Positions 43,294 to 55,165 of a DNA stretch of 64,000 nucleotides are shown here, one piece after another. This DNA is from Rhipidocladum racemiflorum. Taxonomy: Eukaryota > Streptophyta > Magnoliopsida > Poales > Poaceae. The DNA lies in assembly GCA_036346355.1 (NCBI GenBank), contig CM070569.1, positions 42,324,276 through 42,388,275 on the forward strand. The letters run 5' to 3'. The notes under the pieces are model-generated. The model ran no database searches. It saw only the letters and a program-made list of their open reading frames with translations, and was not told where the DNA came from. Every line of letters begins with the position of its first letter. The stretch's first letter is position 1. Both the position numbers and the translations under genes were made by a program.

Positions 43294-46200
43294 TCATGAC
43301 CAGCGGAAGACGAAGTCGAGGATGTAGACGAGGAGGAGTGACAGCGGGTAGAGCATGTACGCCACTAGGCATGTCCAGAGCGGGAACGTGGTCCGGAAGC
43401 TTGTGAAGAGCGCCATGATGACGCAGACGAGCAGAATGATGAGCACCTCCGACGAGAAGTCCCACGTCAGGTTCCTGACGTAGATGAGCGCCAAGAACAC
43501 ACCCAAGCACAGCGTGTTGTTCATCGTCACACCACCGTACACCTGCAAACGAAGCATCGATCAAACGTTCGCTGTCGAAGTCTAAGTAGAATTATTACGG
43601 ACGGTTCTGGATGCTAATTAAAGAGGGTAACCGTGTCTGCCTGCCAGTGCTGTACCTCGGAGAGAGTGAGGGAGGACGTCCTTTGCTTCTTCCTGCTGGC
43701 AAAAATGACGGCGGAGACGGCCTCGCTGGAGTTCGTTGCCAGCGGGAGGGCGACGAACGAGATGAAGAAGGACGGGATGTGCGTGGCGTCGGAGAAGTTG
43801 TGGACGGCGTCCACGAGTGGGTCAGCGAATGCGGCAGCAATGGCAGTGCCCAGAAGCAGGAGACCCACGGCTTTGGCAATGCACCAGCGGGGGTTCTCGA
43901 CGCTCTCCACAGCCTCGTCCGATCTGCCCACCAACAGGTCGAGCTCCTGCCTTGCTCTCTGCAGAATTCAGACAATGTGCTAAGAGTTTATCTCTTCGCA
44001 TCCAAGCTACACTTCTATCCGAATTGTTTGTGTATCCGCAGTGTAAGTTGTATCCTTTGCCAAGTGTTTGCATTGTTTGTTGTGCACATTACCTCGTGAT
44101 AGTCATTGATGAACTCATCGGGGATGGCACCGCTAGCCCGCACGCTGCGTTTGGCCTCTTTAAGCCACTTCTTCATTCCCTCGATGAACTCTGCCTCCTC
44201 TACAGTATCATTGCGTGACGTGTCGAAGTCATCCATGATTTTCTGGACAGCGCCATCCTTGTCAAAGTCCACAAAGTTGATCCCGACAATAAGCGCATGC
44301 AGCTCAGCTCGGGACAGGGTGTCGTTATCATCCGTGTCAATCTTGTGAAACAACCTGCGTGTGAGCATAGATAAGGTTCATGTCATGTTCATGAACGTTC
44401 TGTTAGCTGAAAACCAAGGCCAATAAAATGTTTAAGCGTCGCACTTTTTTATGACATCTTCATTAGGTGTGCCATCCGCGTTAAGCAGCCGACCCAGTGC
44501 TTCTATTTGGGCATACTTTAGGATCCCAGAGATCACATGCTTGTGCTTCGCATATGCGAGCTTCCTCCTCTGAATCCAAGGCTGGAAAACCTGATGCAAA
44601 ATGTAGAGTCTAGCACTGTCAGAAATGATTCTTGTGACATAGATTTGTCAATCTTGTCATCAGTTTCAGAAATGTCCCATGAGATTTTTACCTGATACAG
44701 GGAGTAGGAGAGTACGAGCAAGAACGATACAATGAGGGCCAGCAAGACGGCTAGTCGCTGCCCATGGTGAGTCCTCAACATTTTCGGGAACTGAGCAATG
44801 ACAATCGGAAGAACAGATATTCCCATGATTCGTGCTGCGTAGCTGGTTTTCACATCAGTTGAAATACCGGAGCCTGAAAAAGAAAGTATGGGCATAGTAG
44901 AATTAACTAATTATTGGAGTCAAAAGGAGGGCAAGCCTAACACACTGTTCAGGATTAACAGCATTAGTTTTGCAGTTTTTGACATTTAAACCAATAATTG
45001 TCACACTATGGTAGATCCTTAAATAGGAGCAGCCATTACTGGGTGTTTCAGTGTTTGAATCATTCTAAAGAATTGTTAAATCGATGTAATCATGCCAAAC
45101 ATCACTACAAAATCGGCAGCGAAACTATTACATTTTACCATTTTTGAGATGAGATGAAAACTGACATTTCACTGTTCTACTTCAGCAGTTACGAAATAAC
45201 CAAGTATCAGAAACTCTACAGTAACCAAGTATCAGAAACTCTACAGTAACTACAACACACATAAGAGAAGGCAAACGTACCAGTCAAACTGAAGCCCTTA
45301 GTGTCAACTGAATCAACTGGACCAAGGTTTGGTTCAATGTCACACTTGCCAACAACCACACAGGTTCCCCAAAGCAGGGTGAGAAGAAAGACGGTTGAAC
45401 CAGCAAGCAGCCCCATTCCAATCAGGACCTGACTTTGCGCAGTCTCTCTACTCCCAGAGAGACCAGATACTGTTAATGTGATGGAACAACAAGATCAGAA
45501 TTCTAGTTGCACAGTCTGCATAGAGATGAATATTCATACAGCACTAAGTGAAAATAGCTTCATGATGTCCATTTGCTGCCCTTGCCGGCCGGCAATATGT
45601 AAACTCGGTTTTTTTTTCAGACTCCTGTCTTTTGACTCCTACCTTAATGAACGGCAGAGCTCCTGCCTTCCTTTCGGAAAAAAAATAGCTTCATGATTGA
45701 AACATATGAACCACGACAAATATGTTCTGAGCAGTGTGTGAACGGACAAAAATCAAAGTTGACACCATACTACTTTACTATCACATAAATATGTGGCCTA
45801 GCCCTTTTGAAAATGGAATTTACAAATAAGTTATTGTACTGAGTTGACCTTTTGAAGTGGCCACAGGAGAATTGTGCCATTTTATTAAGAGAGTGTAGAA
45901 GGGAAAACAAATACAATGAGGCTACAGTGCTAATGCATGGTGTTCAAATCATAAGATTGAGTTGATCAAATATAGTCGTATCATATAAAAGGGTGTTCTA
46001 CCAGAATCCATATTTTAAGTCTCGGTAGGCCAGTACCACATCAGTACACAGTGGTACGCTGATCTCATTGAGATCGATGTAGCAAATTTGGCAATTCTGT
46101 TATAAAATTAAGCATATTGAATGCATGTACAATATCAAAATCTGTCATTGTACTAAATGTATAGAAATTTACTTCTTTTTTTTATTAATCACCACATGAA

Positions 46201-49200
46201 CTTGACTACAGATTTTTCACCAAGGAACCTTGCCTATGATCTCTAGATAATTCAGATCCATCGTGATGCATGTATGTAACCAAGATATTACAAAGGACCA
46301 CTGTAACATTCCAATTTTTTTCAGCTTTTGCAAAAGTTTTAAAATTAAAAGAGAACCATTTGGATTTTTCTTGAATTAATTAAAGCTTAATTTGCATTTT
46401 CAATTAATTAAAAGATTTAATTTAATTAATCCATACATCAAATAAAATATTTCCAGTCATGGTTGTATTCCTTGTGTTTCAAAGATTTTTTTCTATATTT
46501 TTGGGGATTTCTATGAATTTATTTGCTTTTATTTGAATTTATTAGCTTTTATTTGAATTTCTAGAATTTTATTAATTTTGGAAACCATTTTATTTCAAAA
46601 GGCCACATGGGCCAAAATCTCCTCGGCCCTGTTCTCGCACCGCAGCCCGTCCCGCTTTACTCAGCCGTGCCTCAGCCCGTTTGGCCTAGCACATGCCGCT
46701 GCCGCGCAAACCCTAGTGGGCACCGCGTGAGCGCTGCGTCCACGCCACCCTTGGCGTTTGCGTCGCGCACGCCTCCCGTGGGCTATTTAAAGCGCGCTGC
46801 ACTCCATGCCGTGTTCCCCTCTTCGCCGTTGCCCGAGCTGCTGTCTTCCGTCAGCGCGAGCTCGCCGAATTTCTTCGAGTTCCACCGCCACTGTTGAAGC
46901 TTCTCCACGTTGGATCTCCATCACCAGTGAGCATACGCCGTTGCCGATGGTTCTTCCAAGCTTCTCGCACCGCTTGCATTCTTTTGCCCACTAACCCGAG
47001 CCGAATCCGTCATGTTTTGCCCCTTAGCCGTTTCGACTTCTCCCGCTCCGGTGGTCGCGCCGCCGCTAAGCCGCTCCACATCGGCCACCGCCAGCACGCC
47101 GCCGCGTCACTACCCCGTGGTTGCCACCTCGGTGCCACACCCGTGCCATCTCACCCCATGTCCTACCAGATCGGTGACGCCTCGGCTGTAAGTTTAAGCT
47201 CCATTGGTTTTAGATTAATGCTTAATCATTGTTTAATGATAAATCTAATCTTTAATGAGACTAACATGTTTATTGAATTTATGTTTTGTAGTATCACATT
47301 TGGATAAAAAATGGGAAACCTAGGTATGTATGTGCATTTTACTTGTTACTTTATCGTATACTTTGGATTCAAGTTAGAATATGAATTTCCCCATTGCCTT
47401 TAAGCACAAAATGTGCATTATGTCTCCAATCCACAAATTACATGGATGTATATATTTAAGGGGAGTTCAAGCTTTAACTTGATATTTCATAGTATTGATT
47501 TATTTTTCACTCCATATATTAAATTATCAATACTTTGAAACTAATCCCTGGATATATATATATATTCTTATTGCCTAGTTGAAGTATACTTATGATAATA
47601 TAGGATAAACTTCAATGCAATCACAATTGAATATGTGCATATTGAAAGTCAATTACATGTATGCACATATACTTATGGGGTTTATTCTATAGTTGATGGC
47701 TTAGAGTAATGATCATTTCCATACATTTCACATATTATGGATCCTTGTTTACCGTCAACATGAGTATATGAAAACTTGTGTAATTTAAGTATATACTCAC
47801 ATCAGTTTAAATGAAAATTTAAATTGAGTTCATTTAACTTATTAATCATTAGTGAACACTCTATCATGTGTTGATGGTGTTCCTTTATTAATTAAGAACA
47901 AATGGATAGTTCTTAAGTATAACGATGCATTAGTTACATCGGTGTACTTAAGCACATTTAATTTATTAAATTGATTTAGGTTGTGCTCAATCGATATTAG
48001 TGGTATCCATTATATGTTAATAGAGTGCAATAGATGATTGAGACAACCATGTGTTTTGGACTAACCATTTTCTATGAGTTATGATAAAATAGGATTAGGT
48101 CCAAAAGTTGAAAAGAAGAGAAAGATCATCAAGAACTGATAAACAAGATGATAGAGTCGGATGACGACCTTGAAGTAAAGATTGATTAAAGATCATAAAA
48201 ACTTCAAGAGAGCTAGGTGTCGATCCCGGGGAGAAGCGAAAAGATTGAAGATCTTAAAGCCCCAAAGGTATAACTAGATAAGCTAAGGGCGTTTCCTATT
48301 CTTTGAGTGTATTTTTTATCGTCGTACTATTAAGAAGGGTTAATTTTTTAGTTTGATCTTCATCTTGTTGTGATGAACTCAATCCGGTCACTCGAGCTCA
48401 AAATCTTCTCATTTGGATTTTGCATGGAGCTAACCATTTGGCATGTGTTGCGAATGGTTGAAGCTCGTGCTTGAGTTTTAGCATAATGCTTTGATTTGTA
48501 TGTGTTACAAATTGGAGAAGCTTATGCTTTGGTTTTTCGTATGAAACTCTGATTTGTATGTGTTGCAAATGGGATAAGCTCATGCGTTGGCTTTTGCATG
48601 AAGTTCATATTTTGCATGTGTTGCAATTGTTGAACTTCATGTTTTTTTTAAAAAAAAATCTCTTATTTGAATTGTTATTGCTTGGAGCTAAGTTTTTGCA
48701 CAGGCTGCAAAAAGAGAGAGCTCAAGCAATGGTGTTTAAGTTGTTGCATGAAGCTAGAGAATTGTATGTGTTGCATTTAGAGAGCTCATACACTTGAGTG
48801 GATTTGGTGTTGCATGAGGCTATGGATTTGCATGTGTTGCAAAAGAGAGATAGCTCATGCACTGAGGTTTAATTGTTTATTTGCAAATTCATTGTGCGAA
48901 TAAACGGAAGGTCTTTGAGTCCGGATCCTGAGAGCATGTGACTTGCATCGTGATTTTTGCAAGCTGATTTGATCATGGTTTGACCATCACATGGCTAAGA
49001 GGATCAATCTCATAAATTCCGGGAATTATTTGCTTAATACGTTTTTGCAAATATGTCTTGAGGTGTTTGCGAAATGTGTTTTTGCAAACTTGTTTAGAGT
49101 TTGGCTAAAATTCTTCGAGCATGATTTGAGTTATTGCAAATGTGTTTTGCAACTAGATGTGATCATGTGTTGATCACCTTATGGCTCAAAGAATTGTTGT

Positions 49201-52200
49201 TAAGTTTTTCGAGAAAAAGATTTTAGCGAAAATTCTGTTTGTCTCTTGAAATCGGCACTACCGCAGTGTAACTGCCGGTAGACCGCTGTATGGTCGTCGG
49301 TACTGCCCCCCGGCTTGTACTACCGTTATTTGGAGTGGTAGTTGTTTTCCATAATGGGGTGTTTATGGAGTTTTCTGAGGCCAGCACTATCGCGGTTTAA
49401 TGACGGTACTACTAGAGGTTGGTAGTACCAGGTTTTTAGTGCCGGTAGCTTTATTACAGAGAGGGGTATCTCTAGAGGTTGCTGAGGCCGGTGTACTGCG
49501 ACTGGAAGAGGGTACTGTCGGGGAGCGGTACTACCGGGATTTAGCCGGTGGTAGTACCGAGTTGCCTGTGTAACAGCTAGTTTTATAGTCGTTGGCCAGG
49601 GGGCGGTACTACCGGCCATTGAACAGCGGTAGTATCGTATTTGCCGATTTTTCAAGGTTTTGCCCTCCAACAGCTAGTTTTGGAGTGAGGGGCTATATAA
49701 GGCCCCTTTTGGGGGGGGCAAAGGCTAGTTGTTGCTGCCATTCTTGAGTGTGTTGTTGCTATTATGAGTTCTTGAGATGTTGTTGCATGTGTTGCACAGC
49801 TAAATTTGGTTTTGAGCTCAAAAGTGAGACTAATTGCATGTGTTGCAATTAGTGAGTGGTTTGAGGAGCCTAGTGCATGTGTTGCACTTAGGTGGCCAGG
49901 TTTGAGGAACCTAGTGCATATGTTGCGCTAGGTGAAGTTCAAGCGAAGTGCTTGACCTTTTACTCTTGGTAGTTGCCGCCACCTAGACGGCATATGAACG
50001 TCGTGCGGGGGAGTTCTCAAGGTTTGTGAGAAACCTCGATGAAGTTTGTGAAGGTTGGAGCTTAGCTTATCCGAAGGGGTGAAAAGCTACCACGAGTGGA
50101 TTCGAGGCGGGTGCTTAAGTGCAGAGCCAGTCCAAAGTAAGTTGGACTTGTCTCAACGTGGATTAGGGGAGACTGGCAAATCTCCGAACACCACGGCAAA
50201 ATATCGGTGTCCCCCCTTGTGTCTCTTGCTTTACATTCTTGCAATTCTTGTTTATATTGCTTACTTGATTAGAATTGCAATTTCTTGTGTAGATACATAA
50301 TTTAGTTAGTGCACTAGTGAGCCTAGTTGATTTAGATTTTAATTGTGAAAACCATATTCTTTCGTTTCTGCAATTTATTTAGGTTTTGACATAGGGGTTG
50401 ATTAGATCGATTAGCGAGTAGAGATTTGAAATAACACCTATTCACCCCACCTCTAGTCGTATCCTCGACCCTACATCGGCTCTAGTGTTGTTGACATCAT
50501 CACTTGCGTCATCTATGCGCCGTGTGCAACATGAGCCGAGCACAGTCCATGGACCCGGTCCACCAGCCTTGGTCTTGCATGTTAACATGATGTTTGCGAT
50601 GACATCATTAATCTAATTTTCCAGTAGAAAAATAAATTGAGAAATTAGGGTTTTTCTATTTTTTGTAATTTTCTTTTATTTCAAAACTTTTGAGAGCCTG
50701 TTCCCCCTCATACAAGCTCTGATTGAAACGATTCTAGTTTCTAAAAATTTGTAAATTCAATATATATTTTATGGTGAATTTTATGTGCTTTTTGGAGTTT
50801 AGTTGCTCTCTGGTTTATATTTATGTGTTGTTTGTTTCTCGTTTCGCGTAAATGTTGACGTGCCAGGAGTGTACGAGAGTGTCAAAGCAACTCAAAACCA
50901 AGGACCAGACTAGGAGCAAGAGCTTGTTCAAGGCAAATCTTCCTTGACCATGTTGATTCCAAGTTTTCAAATGCATATGTTGTTTTAAAGTATGCATGCT
51001 TACTTTTACGCAATGTACTTTAATTCGGTCTTAACGCATAGCTAAATACCCGAACTTGTTATGACCCCCTTTGACGTTGATTATTGTGAACCTTTGTCAC
51101 CCTAGATGATATTAACTATTTTATTTGGTGATAACCAATAGTGTAGCATAGGACGGTAGAATTGCTTAGTCAACCTTAAACGTTTCGGTATTGTGCCACA
51201 TGGGAATCATTTTAAACTTTATTTAAACCCTGTTGTGAAGTTGTGGCAATTGGTATTGCTGTTGTTATTTAAATGAAATAAAGTAGAAAAATGGTTTAGA
51301 CTGAAGCGGATGGATGTTTGGTGGGTGCTGGATGCACGAGAATGTTCTGGTAAAGTGAATGTCCCGCCCAAGTAGATTAAGGGCCAAAGCCTGTGTTACC
51401 ATGGACCGAGCACTACCGTACAACCATAAGTCTATATGGGTACGACCTGGCTAATTAATTTGTGAGTCTTGTTATTGGCTTCGCCATTTGGTGGAATGTG
51501 GGTGCTAGATGGAGACACTTGCAGGGCGCAAGAGGGGACTTCTGAATTGGACGGCTAGAACCCTATCAGCGGTGGAACCTTAGTGGACGAAGTTAATAGT
51601 GAGGTCGTGCACTATAAAGGCCTTGTCATGATATCTCTACGGACACACCAAAGGAAGTGTGCATAGCAACAAGAGACGATCATGTCTTGTCGGTAAAGCT
51701 GTACACACTCTGCAGAGTCAAAACTACTTAAGTAGCTGTGCCTACGAACAAGGGCAGGTGAGGTATGCTTGCACATTGTAGACTTTATGGCTTCGTTTTA
51801 ATTAAAAATAATAGTTTGGGAATCTGTGAAGGGATGGGACTCTTGGGTTAGTGGTTGGCGGTTAGAGCTAGATAGGTGTATGGAACCTGTTAAACATTGC
51901 TTTATGCCAAATGAGCCATATTATGCCTTCATTTGTTTAACCTTGTATATAGTTATTATGCATTAAGTTTCCAATACTTGTGAGTACGGTTGTGTACTCA
52001 CCCTTGCAACATCCCCACTTTCTATAGGGGAGTGTGCAGAGGCAAAAAGTGACTACAAGTACTTTGCTTATGGTTTCAACGAAGGAGATCTGGAATTCTA
52101 TGACGCGCCCCCCAATCAATTGCCTATTGGGCACATGAATGGGTTTATCCTGTTGCTATTTATTTTGTTTCCGCTGCCACTTTATTGAACTCAAGCCAAG

Positions 52201-54042
52201 TGGTCATTTATTTGTAATCGTTGATCATAAGATCGGTACCTTTTATTCAAGTTTTAATATGATTTGGTTTGTGATATGGATGTATTGTCATAACTGTTTC
52301 TACTGTGTGCACTAGTTTGATCCAGGACTAGTGCGGGTATACACAGAGAGTTCGGATATGGAAATCCGGCTCCCATAGGCGGACCCAGGGCCCGGCCAGC
52401 CTGGGCACGGGCCCGCGCTCAGGCCCATGTAACAAAAGTTCAGATCACGAAAAATACAGTGTCCTTTCGTGAATTCAACAACGGACCGAGCTAATAACAT
52501 CTGGTTTTAACAAAAGCCCAGTTACTACTAGATATTCTTCCTTCAGTGATTTGGTCCCTTGTTATTAGCTCAGTAAATAGTTTGTGAACTTGTTGTCCTT
52601 CTTTAAGTGTGCCTGGGCTCTAGAAAATTCCTGGGTCCGCCACTGCCGGCTCCGACAGCCACGGTAATGCATTATGAATGTTAACAGCCATAGCTAAAAA
52701 AACAAGGAAACGGTGTGCTCCCATGGTATTTTCAGATAGATGATCTGCAACTATCTCGATGGTGTGCTCCCATGCTATTTTCAGACAAGACGATCTGCAA
52801 CTATCTCGAAAGGAAGACAGTGCACCAAGACAGCCTAAATTCTCCAAATCTGAATTCCAAGTACAAACTAATGGTCCCCTCAGAAAGTACAGTCCATGGA
52901 AACAAAGGGGAAAACAAGAAATCATAGTGTCCCAAGAATCCTATATAACTCAAAACTCAGAAGGACAAAATATCAAACATAAGGATCACTAATATCCTCA
53001 AAATACCATACACAAGTAGCTAGAGACCAGGCGAGTAGGCAACCAAATACTTGGCAATCGATTCTATGAAACTCGTAAGAGCGTAAAGGTCAATTGTGCA
53101 AGAGGATAACAAGAAAAACTACAAAGAGAAGGGCAAAGGCAAAAGGCCAGCGGCAAGCACAGGTGAGCTAACCAACTGACACATCTCAGAGGAAGCAGAG
53201 TTCAGTAGAGTTAAAATCCTGGAACAAACAGGTGGCTTCATCAAAAAGCATACTTTGCTAAAGCTTATGCTCTGAGTCTCTGACCCAATCACAAAGCTAG
53301 AGACTTGGCAAACAAAGAACCGAAAAGAGCAAAATATCCTCGCAAAATAAGCGGAGCAAGGATCGATCTCCATTAAAACGCGCAAAATAAGCGGAGCAAG
53401 GATCGATCTCCATTAAAACGCTTACTTTGAACACTTATAATTCCAGTAACAACCTGGAGTTTGCATAAGGCAGAAAACTATATATTCACTCCTGAAATGA
53501 GAAAGAAGCAAGCTTTGCGAAGTCGTAACCCTTGGGCCATCAACCAGGCGAGTAGGCAACCAAATACGTACTTGGCAATTCATCAAAGAACAACAGTGTT
53601 AAGTATTAAAGAAGCAAGCGAAGACGAGCGTACCGAGCACGAGGAGCGCGTCGGGGAGCGCGCCGAGGATGGGGAGGAGGAGGCCGCCGACGAGGCCGGG
53701 GCCCATGATCTGCAGCAGCAGCTCGCTGCCGGCCGACAGGTACGTGGCCGCCTTGAACATCAGGAACCCGTAGGCGAGCACCAGGAAGAGGTTGCCGAGC
53801 ACGGTGGTGGTGCAGGGCAGGAAGCCGTACGACTGCTCGCACTTCTCCTCCTTCGCGGCCAGCGGCGCCGTCGACGGGGAGGAGAGACGGATCACGGCCG
53901 AGGAGGCGGGGGAGGAGAGGAAGGAGCCCGGAGCAGCGGGCGAGTCGTCGGAGATGAGGCGGCCGTAGGCGGCAGCGACCAGGAGGGAGAGGAGGAGGGG
54001 GACGAGCGGGAAGGGGCGGCGCTGCCGGCGAGTAGTCGCCAT
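43294..54042 (-). CDS. EF-hand Na+/Ca2+ exchanger-like protein (NCL)
   Basis: Seven exons on the - strand: 54042-53634, 45469-45281, 44873-44692, 44590-44445, 44354-44093, 43958-43656 and 43542-43294, all with GT-AG borders and consistent phases, giving 579 residues. An N-terminal signal or anchor (about 8-27) is followed by the first exchanger alpha repeat (GALPDALLVLVSG across exons 1-2). Two EF-hand loops follow (DTDDNDTLSRAE, 315-326; DTSRNDTVEEAE, 353-364), then the second alpha repeat (PLATNSSEA, 468-476) and C-terminal membrane helices. This alpha-EF-EF-alpha order is the plant NCL branch of the CaCA superfamily, which moves Ca2+ and Na+ across the tonoplast or plasma membrane and senses Ca2+ through the EF-hands. 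Intron 1 is 8164 bp and packed with transposons. The coding frame is intact. Confidence 0.92.
45567..45684 (+). mobile_element. 5'-truncated LINE 3' end
   Basis: A roughly 115-bp insertion ending TTAATGAACGGCAGAGCTCC and TTTCGGAAAAAAA, a 3' end typical of plant L1 LINEs. AATAGCTTCATGAT occurs on both sides (ends at 45566 and 45696), a target duplication of about 13-16 bp. Severe 5' truncation and a poly(A) end fit target-primed reverse transcription. Lies in NCL intron 1. Confidence 0.8.
47187..50475 (+). mobile_element. Nested solo LTR, 3.3 kb, copia-like
   Basis: Begins TGTAAGTTTAAGC and ends TCGACCCTACA, with the exact 5-bp duplication TCGGC on both sides (47182-47186 and 50476-50480). 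The phrase ACACCTATTCACCCCACCTC near the 3' end is common in long grass copia LTRs, so I infer that class. The interior holds degenerate repeats on GCATGTGTTGCAAATGG (48400-48850 and 49770-49940) and a GGTACTACCG-rich segment (49250-49640). There is no coding region. Confidence 0.85.
48400..48860. repeat. Degenerate tandem repeats in nested LTR
   Basis: Units of about 60-70 bp around GCATGTGTTGCAAATGG and GAAGCTCATGC, at least six copies. A related set lies at 49770-49940. Confidence 0.65.
52374..52645. mobile_element. hAT MITE, CAGTGGCGGACCCAGG family
   Basis: Ends CATAGGCGGACCCAGG and CCTGGGTCCGCCACTG are inverse over 16 bp with two mismatches. The 8-bp duplication CCGGCTCC flanks it (52366-52373 and 52646-52653). 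It sits four bases before the end of the host LTR, splitting its terminal sequence. Confidence 0.92.
52713..52810. repeat. Imperfect tandem duplication in NCL intron 1
   Basis: GGTGTGCTCCCATGGTATTT and GGTGTGCTCCCATGCTATTT each lead to GATCTGCAACTATCTCGA. The unit is about 47 bp. Confidence 0.8.
53341..53420. repeat. 40-bp exact tandem duplication in NCL intron 1
   Basis: Two exact 40-bp units from CGCAAAATAAGCGG to CATTAAAACG, about 210 bp downstream of the exon 1 donor on the - strand. Separately, CCAGGCGAGTAGGCAACCAA occurs at about 53030 and 53545. Confidence 0.9.
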
Positions 54043-54098
54043 TGCGACGGAGGTGAGGTGAGGTGCCGCGCGGTGGTGGTGTAGCTGGTGCGCGTAGC

Positions 54099-54104
54099 TT
54101 TATA
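54099..54104 (-). promoter_or_regulatory. Probable TATA box of NCL gene
   Basis: On the - strand GCGTATAAAGC lies 57 bases upstream of the NCL ATG, implying a short leader of about 25-30 bases. The flanks are AT-rich beyond 54120. Confidence 0.6.
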
Positions 54105-54200
54105 CGCTGCGACCTGAGAGATTTTTACCTAATAAAGCAAATTAGCTAATACTTATTTATAGTAAAAATACTTTTAATATATCAATCACTAAATTTGATA

Positions 54201-54263
54201 TATACTATATATTATATACTACGAGTATAAATCTATACTATATATTATATACTACGAGTATAA
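54201..54263. repeat. 33-bp tandem duplication in NCL promoter
   Basis: TATACTATATATTATATACT continuing ACGAGTATAA occurs twice, at 54201 and 54234. Confidence 0.85.
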
Positions 54264-54892
54264 TACACTGTAAAATTACTCTTTCATTTACGTAGCGTAC
54301 TGCCCCCTTCTTCTTTGTGCACTTTCCATGTGGCACTTTTTTTCATTCAAATTTGGAACTTAGCTTTCGTTTGCCAAATTGACTGGGATCCACAAATAAT
54401 TTCGGCTTTTAATTTCGTATATGATTTCAAATTTGGTTCTATATATATGGGTGTGCTAGTAGTAGGTTTTTTAGGGAAAAGTAACACTAATTTTTGGAAA
54501 ACTTGGTATATTAGTACACTCCACATCTTTTTTTTTCGAAAAAAAAAAGAAATATGAAGGATCTATACGCAATAAGATGAGGTAAATTGGTGCAAACTAG
54601 TACCTAAATATTTTTTTTAGTAATTCTAAAAATTACTAAAATAATGATCAATCCTAAAGAATTAATCTAGAATAATTGATCTAAGTCCAAGAAATAAAAC
54701 TAGATTAAACATGCAAACTAAAAAAACAATTATACGCAAAAATGGATTAGTATATCGGAATCCATACTCACTGATTTTCATCAAAAAAAACATACATATA
54801 GTGATATAGATCTCCTTACATAAATACACAAATATGAAATAATCTTCAAATTTTTCTCACTTTTCTTTCTTTCTTCTCTCTATTACAATTTA

Positions 54893-55156
54893 GGAAATAT
54901 ATTTCGTGGAGCTGGTATGCAAACTTCTTCCCGTGCATACCTGACGTTGATTGATGCCACGTGGACAATCCTGCAATCCAACGTCACGACATTGTCTAAA
55001 TTAAGCAACCAAATTTGCATCGAAATAAGTGTCAGGTATTTATTTCCATCTGAATTAAGTTGTGGCGTTGGATTACAGGATTATTCACATGACATCAATC
55101 AACGTTAGATATACACGAGAAAAAATTTGCATACCAGCTCCACAAAATTTATTTCC
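54893..55156. mobile_element. Mutator-type MITE, copy C, perfect 9-bp duplication
   Basis: Starts GGAAATATATTTCGTGGAGC and ends CTCCACAAAATTTATTTCC. TACAATTTA is exact on both sides (54884-54892 and 55157-55165). The arms carry GATTGATGCCACGTGGACAA and its inverse. It is the cleanest member of the family, about 850 bp upstream of the NCL start. Confidence 0.93.
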
Positions 55157-55165
55157 TACAATTTA

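Larger units (their letters stand above)
46302..52657 (+). mobile_element. Solo LTR of family T in NCL intron 1, with nested inserts
   Basis: Starts TGTAACATTCC and ends CGGCTCCGACA. The flanks ACCAC (46297-46301) and GCCAC (52658-52662) match at 4 of 5 bases. Taking out the nested solo LTR (47187-50475) and hAT MITE (52374-52645) leaves about 2.78 kb. Its 3' half shares order and phrases with the solo LTR at 31914-34077, read on the opposite strand. The GC-rich segment 46600-47186 has open frames but is LTR sequence. No gag-pol is present. The LTR points the opposite way to the NCL gene. Confidence 0.82.

Noticed and set aside
45107..45135. CACTACAAAATCGG as a CACTA terminal repeat
   Set aside because: No inverse partner, subterminal array or duplication near by.
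46607..47307. Candidate gene in a GC-rich segment
   Set aside because: It is LTR sequence interrupted by a nested solo LTR; the frame crosses the insertion junction at 47187.
48400..49940. CRISPR-like array
   Set aside because: Repeats are degenerate, spacers are not unique, and they sit inside a plant LTR.
53461..54084. 207-codon + strand open frame
   Set aside because: Antisense shadow of NCL exon 1, which has a signal peptide and alpha repeat on the - strand.
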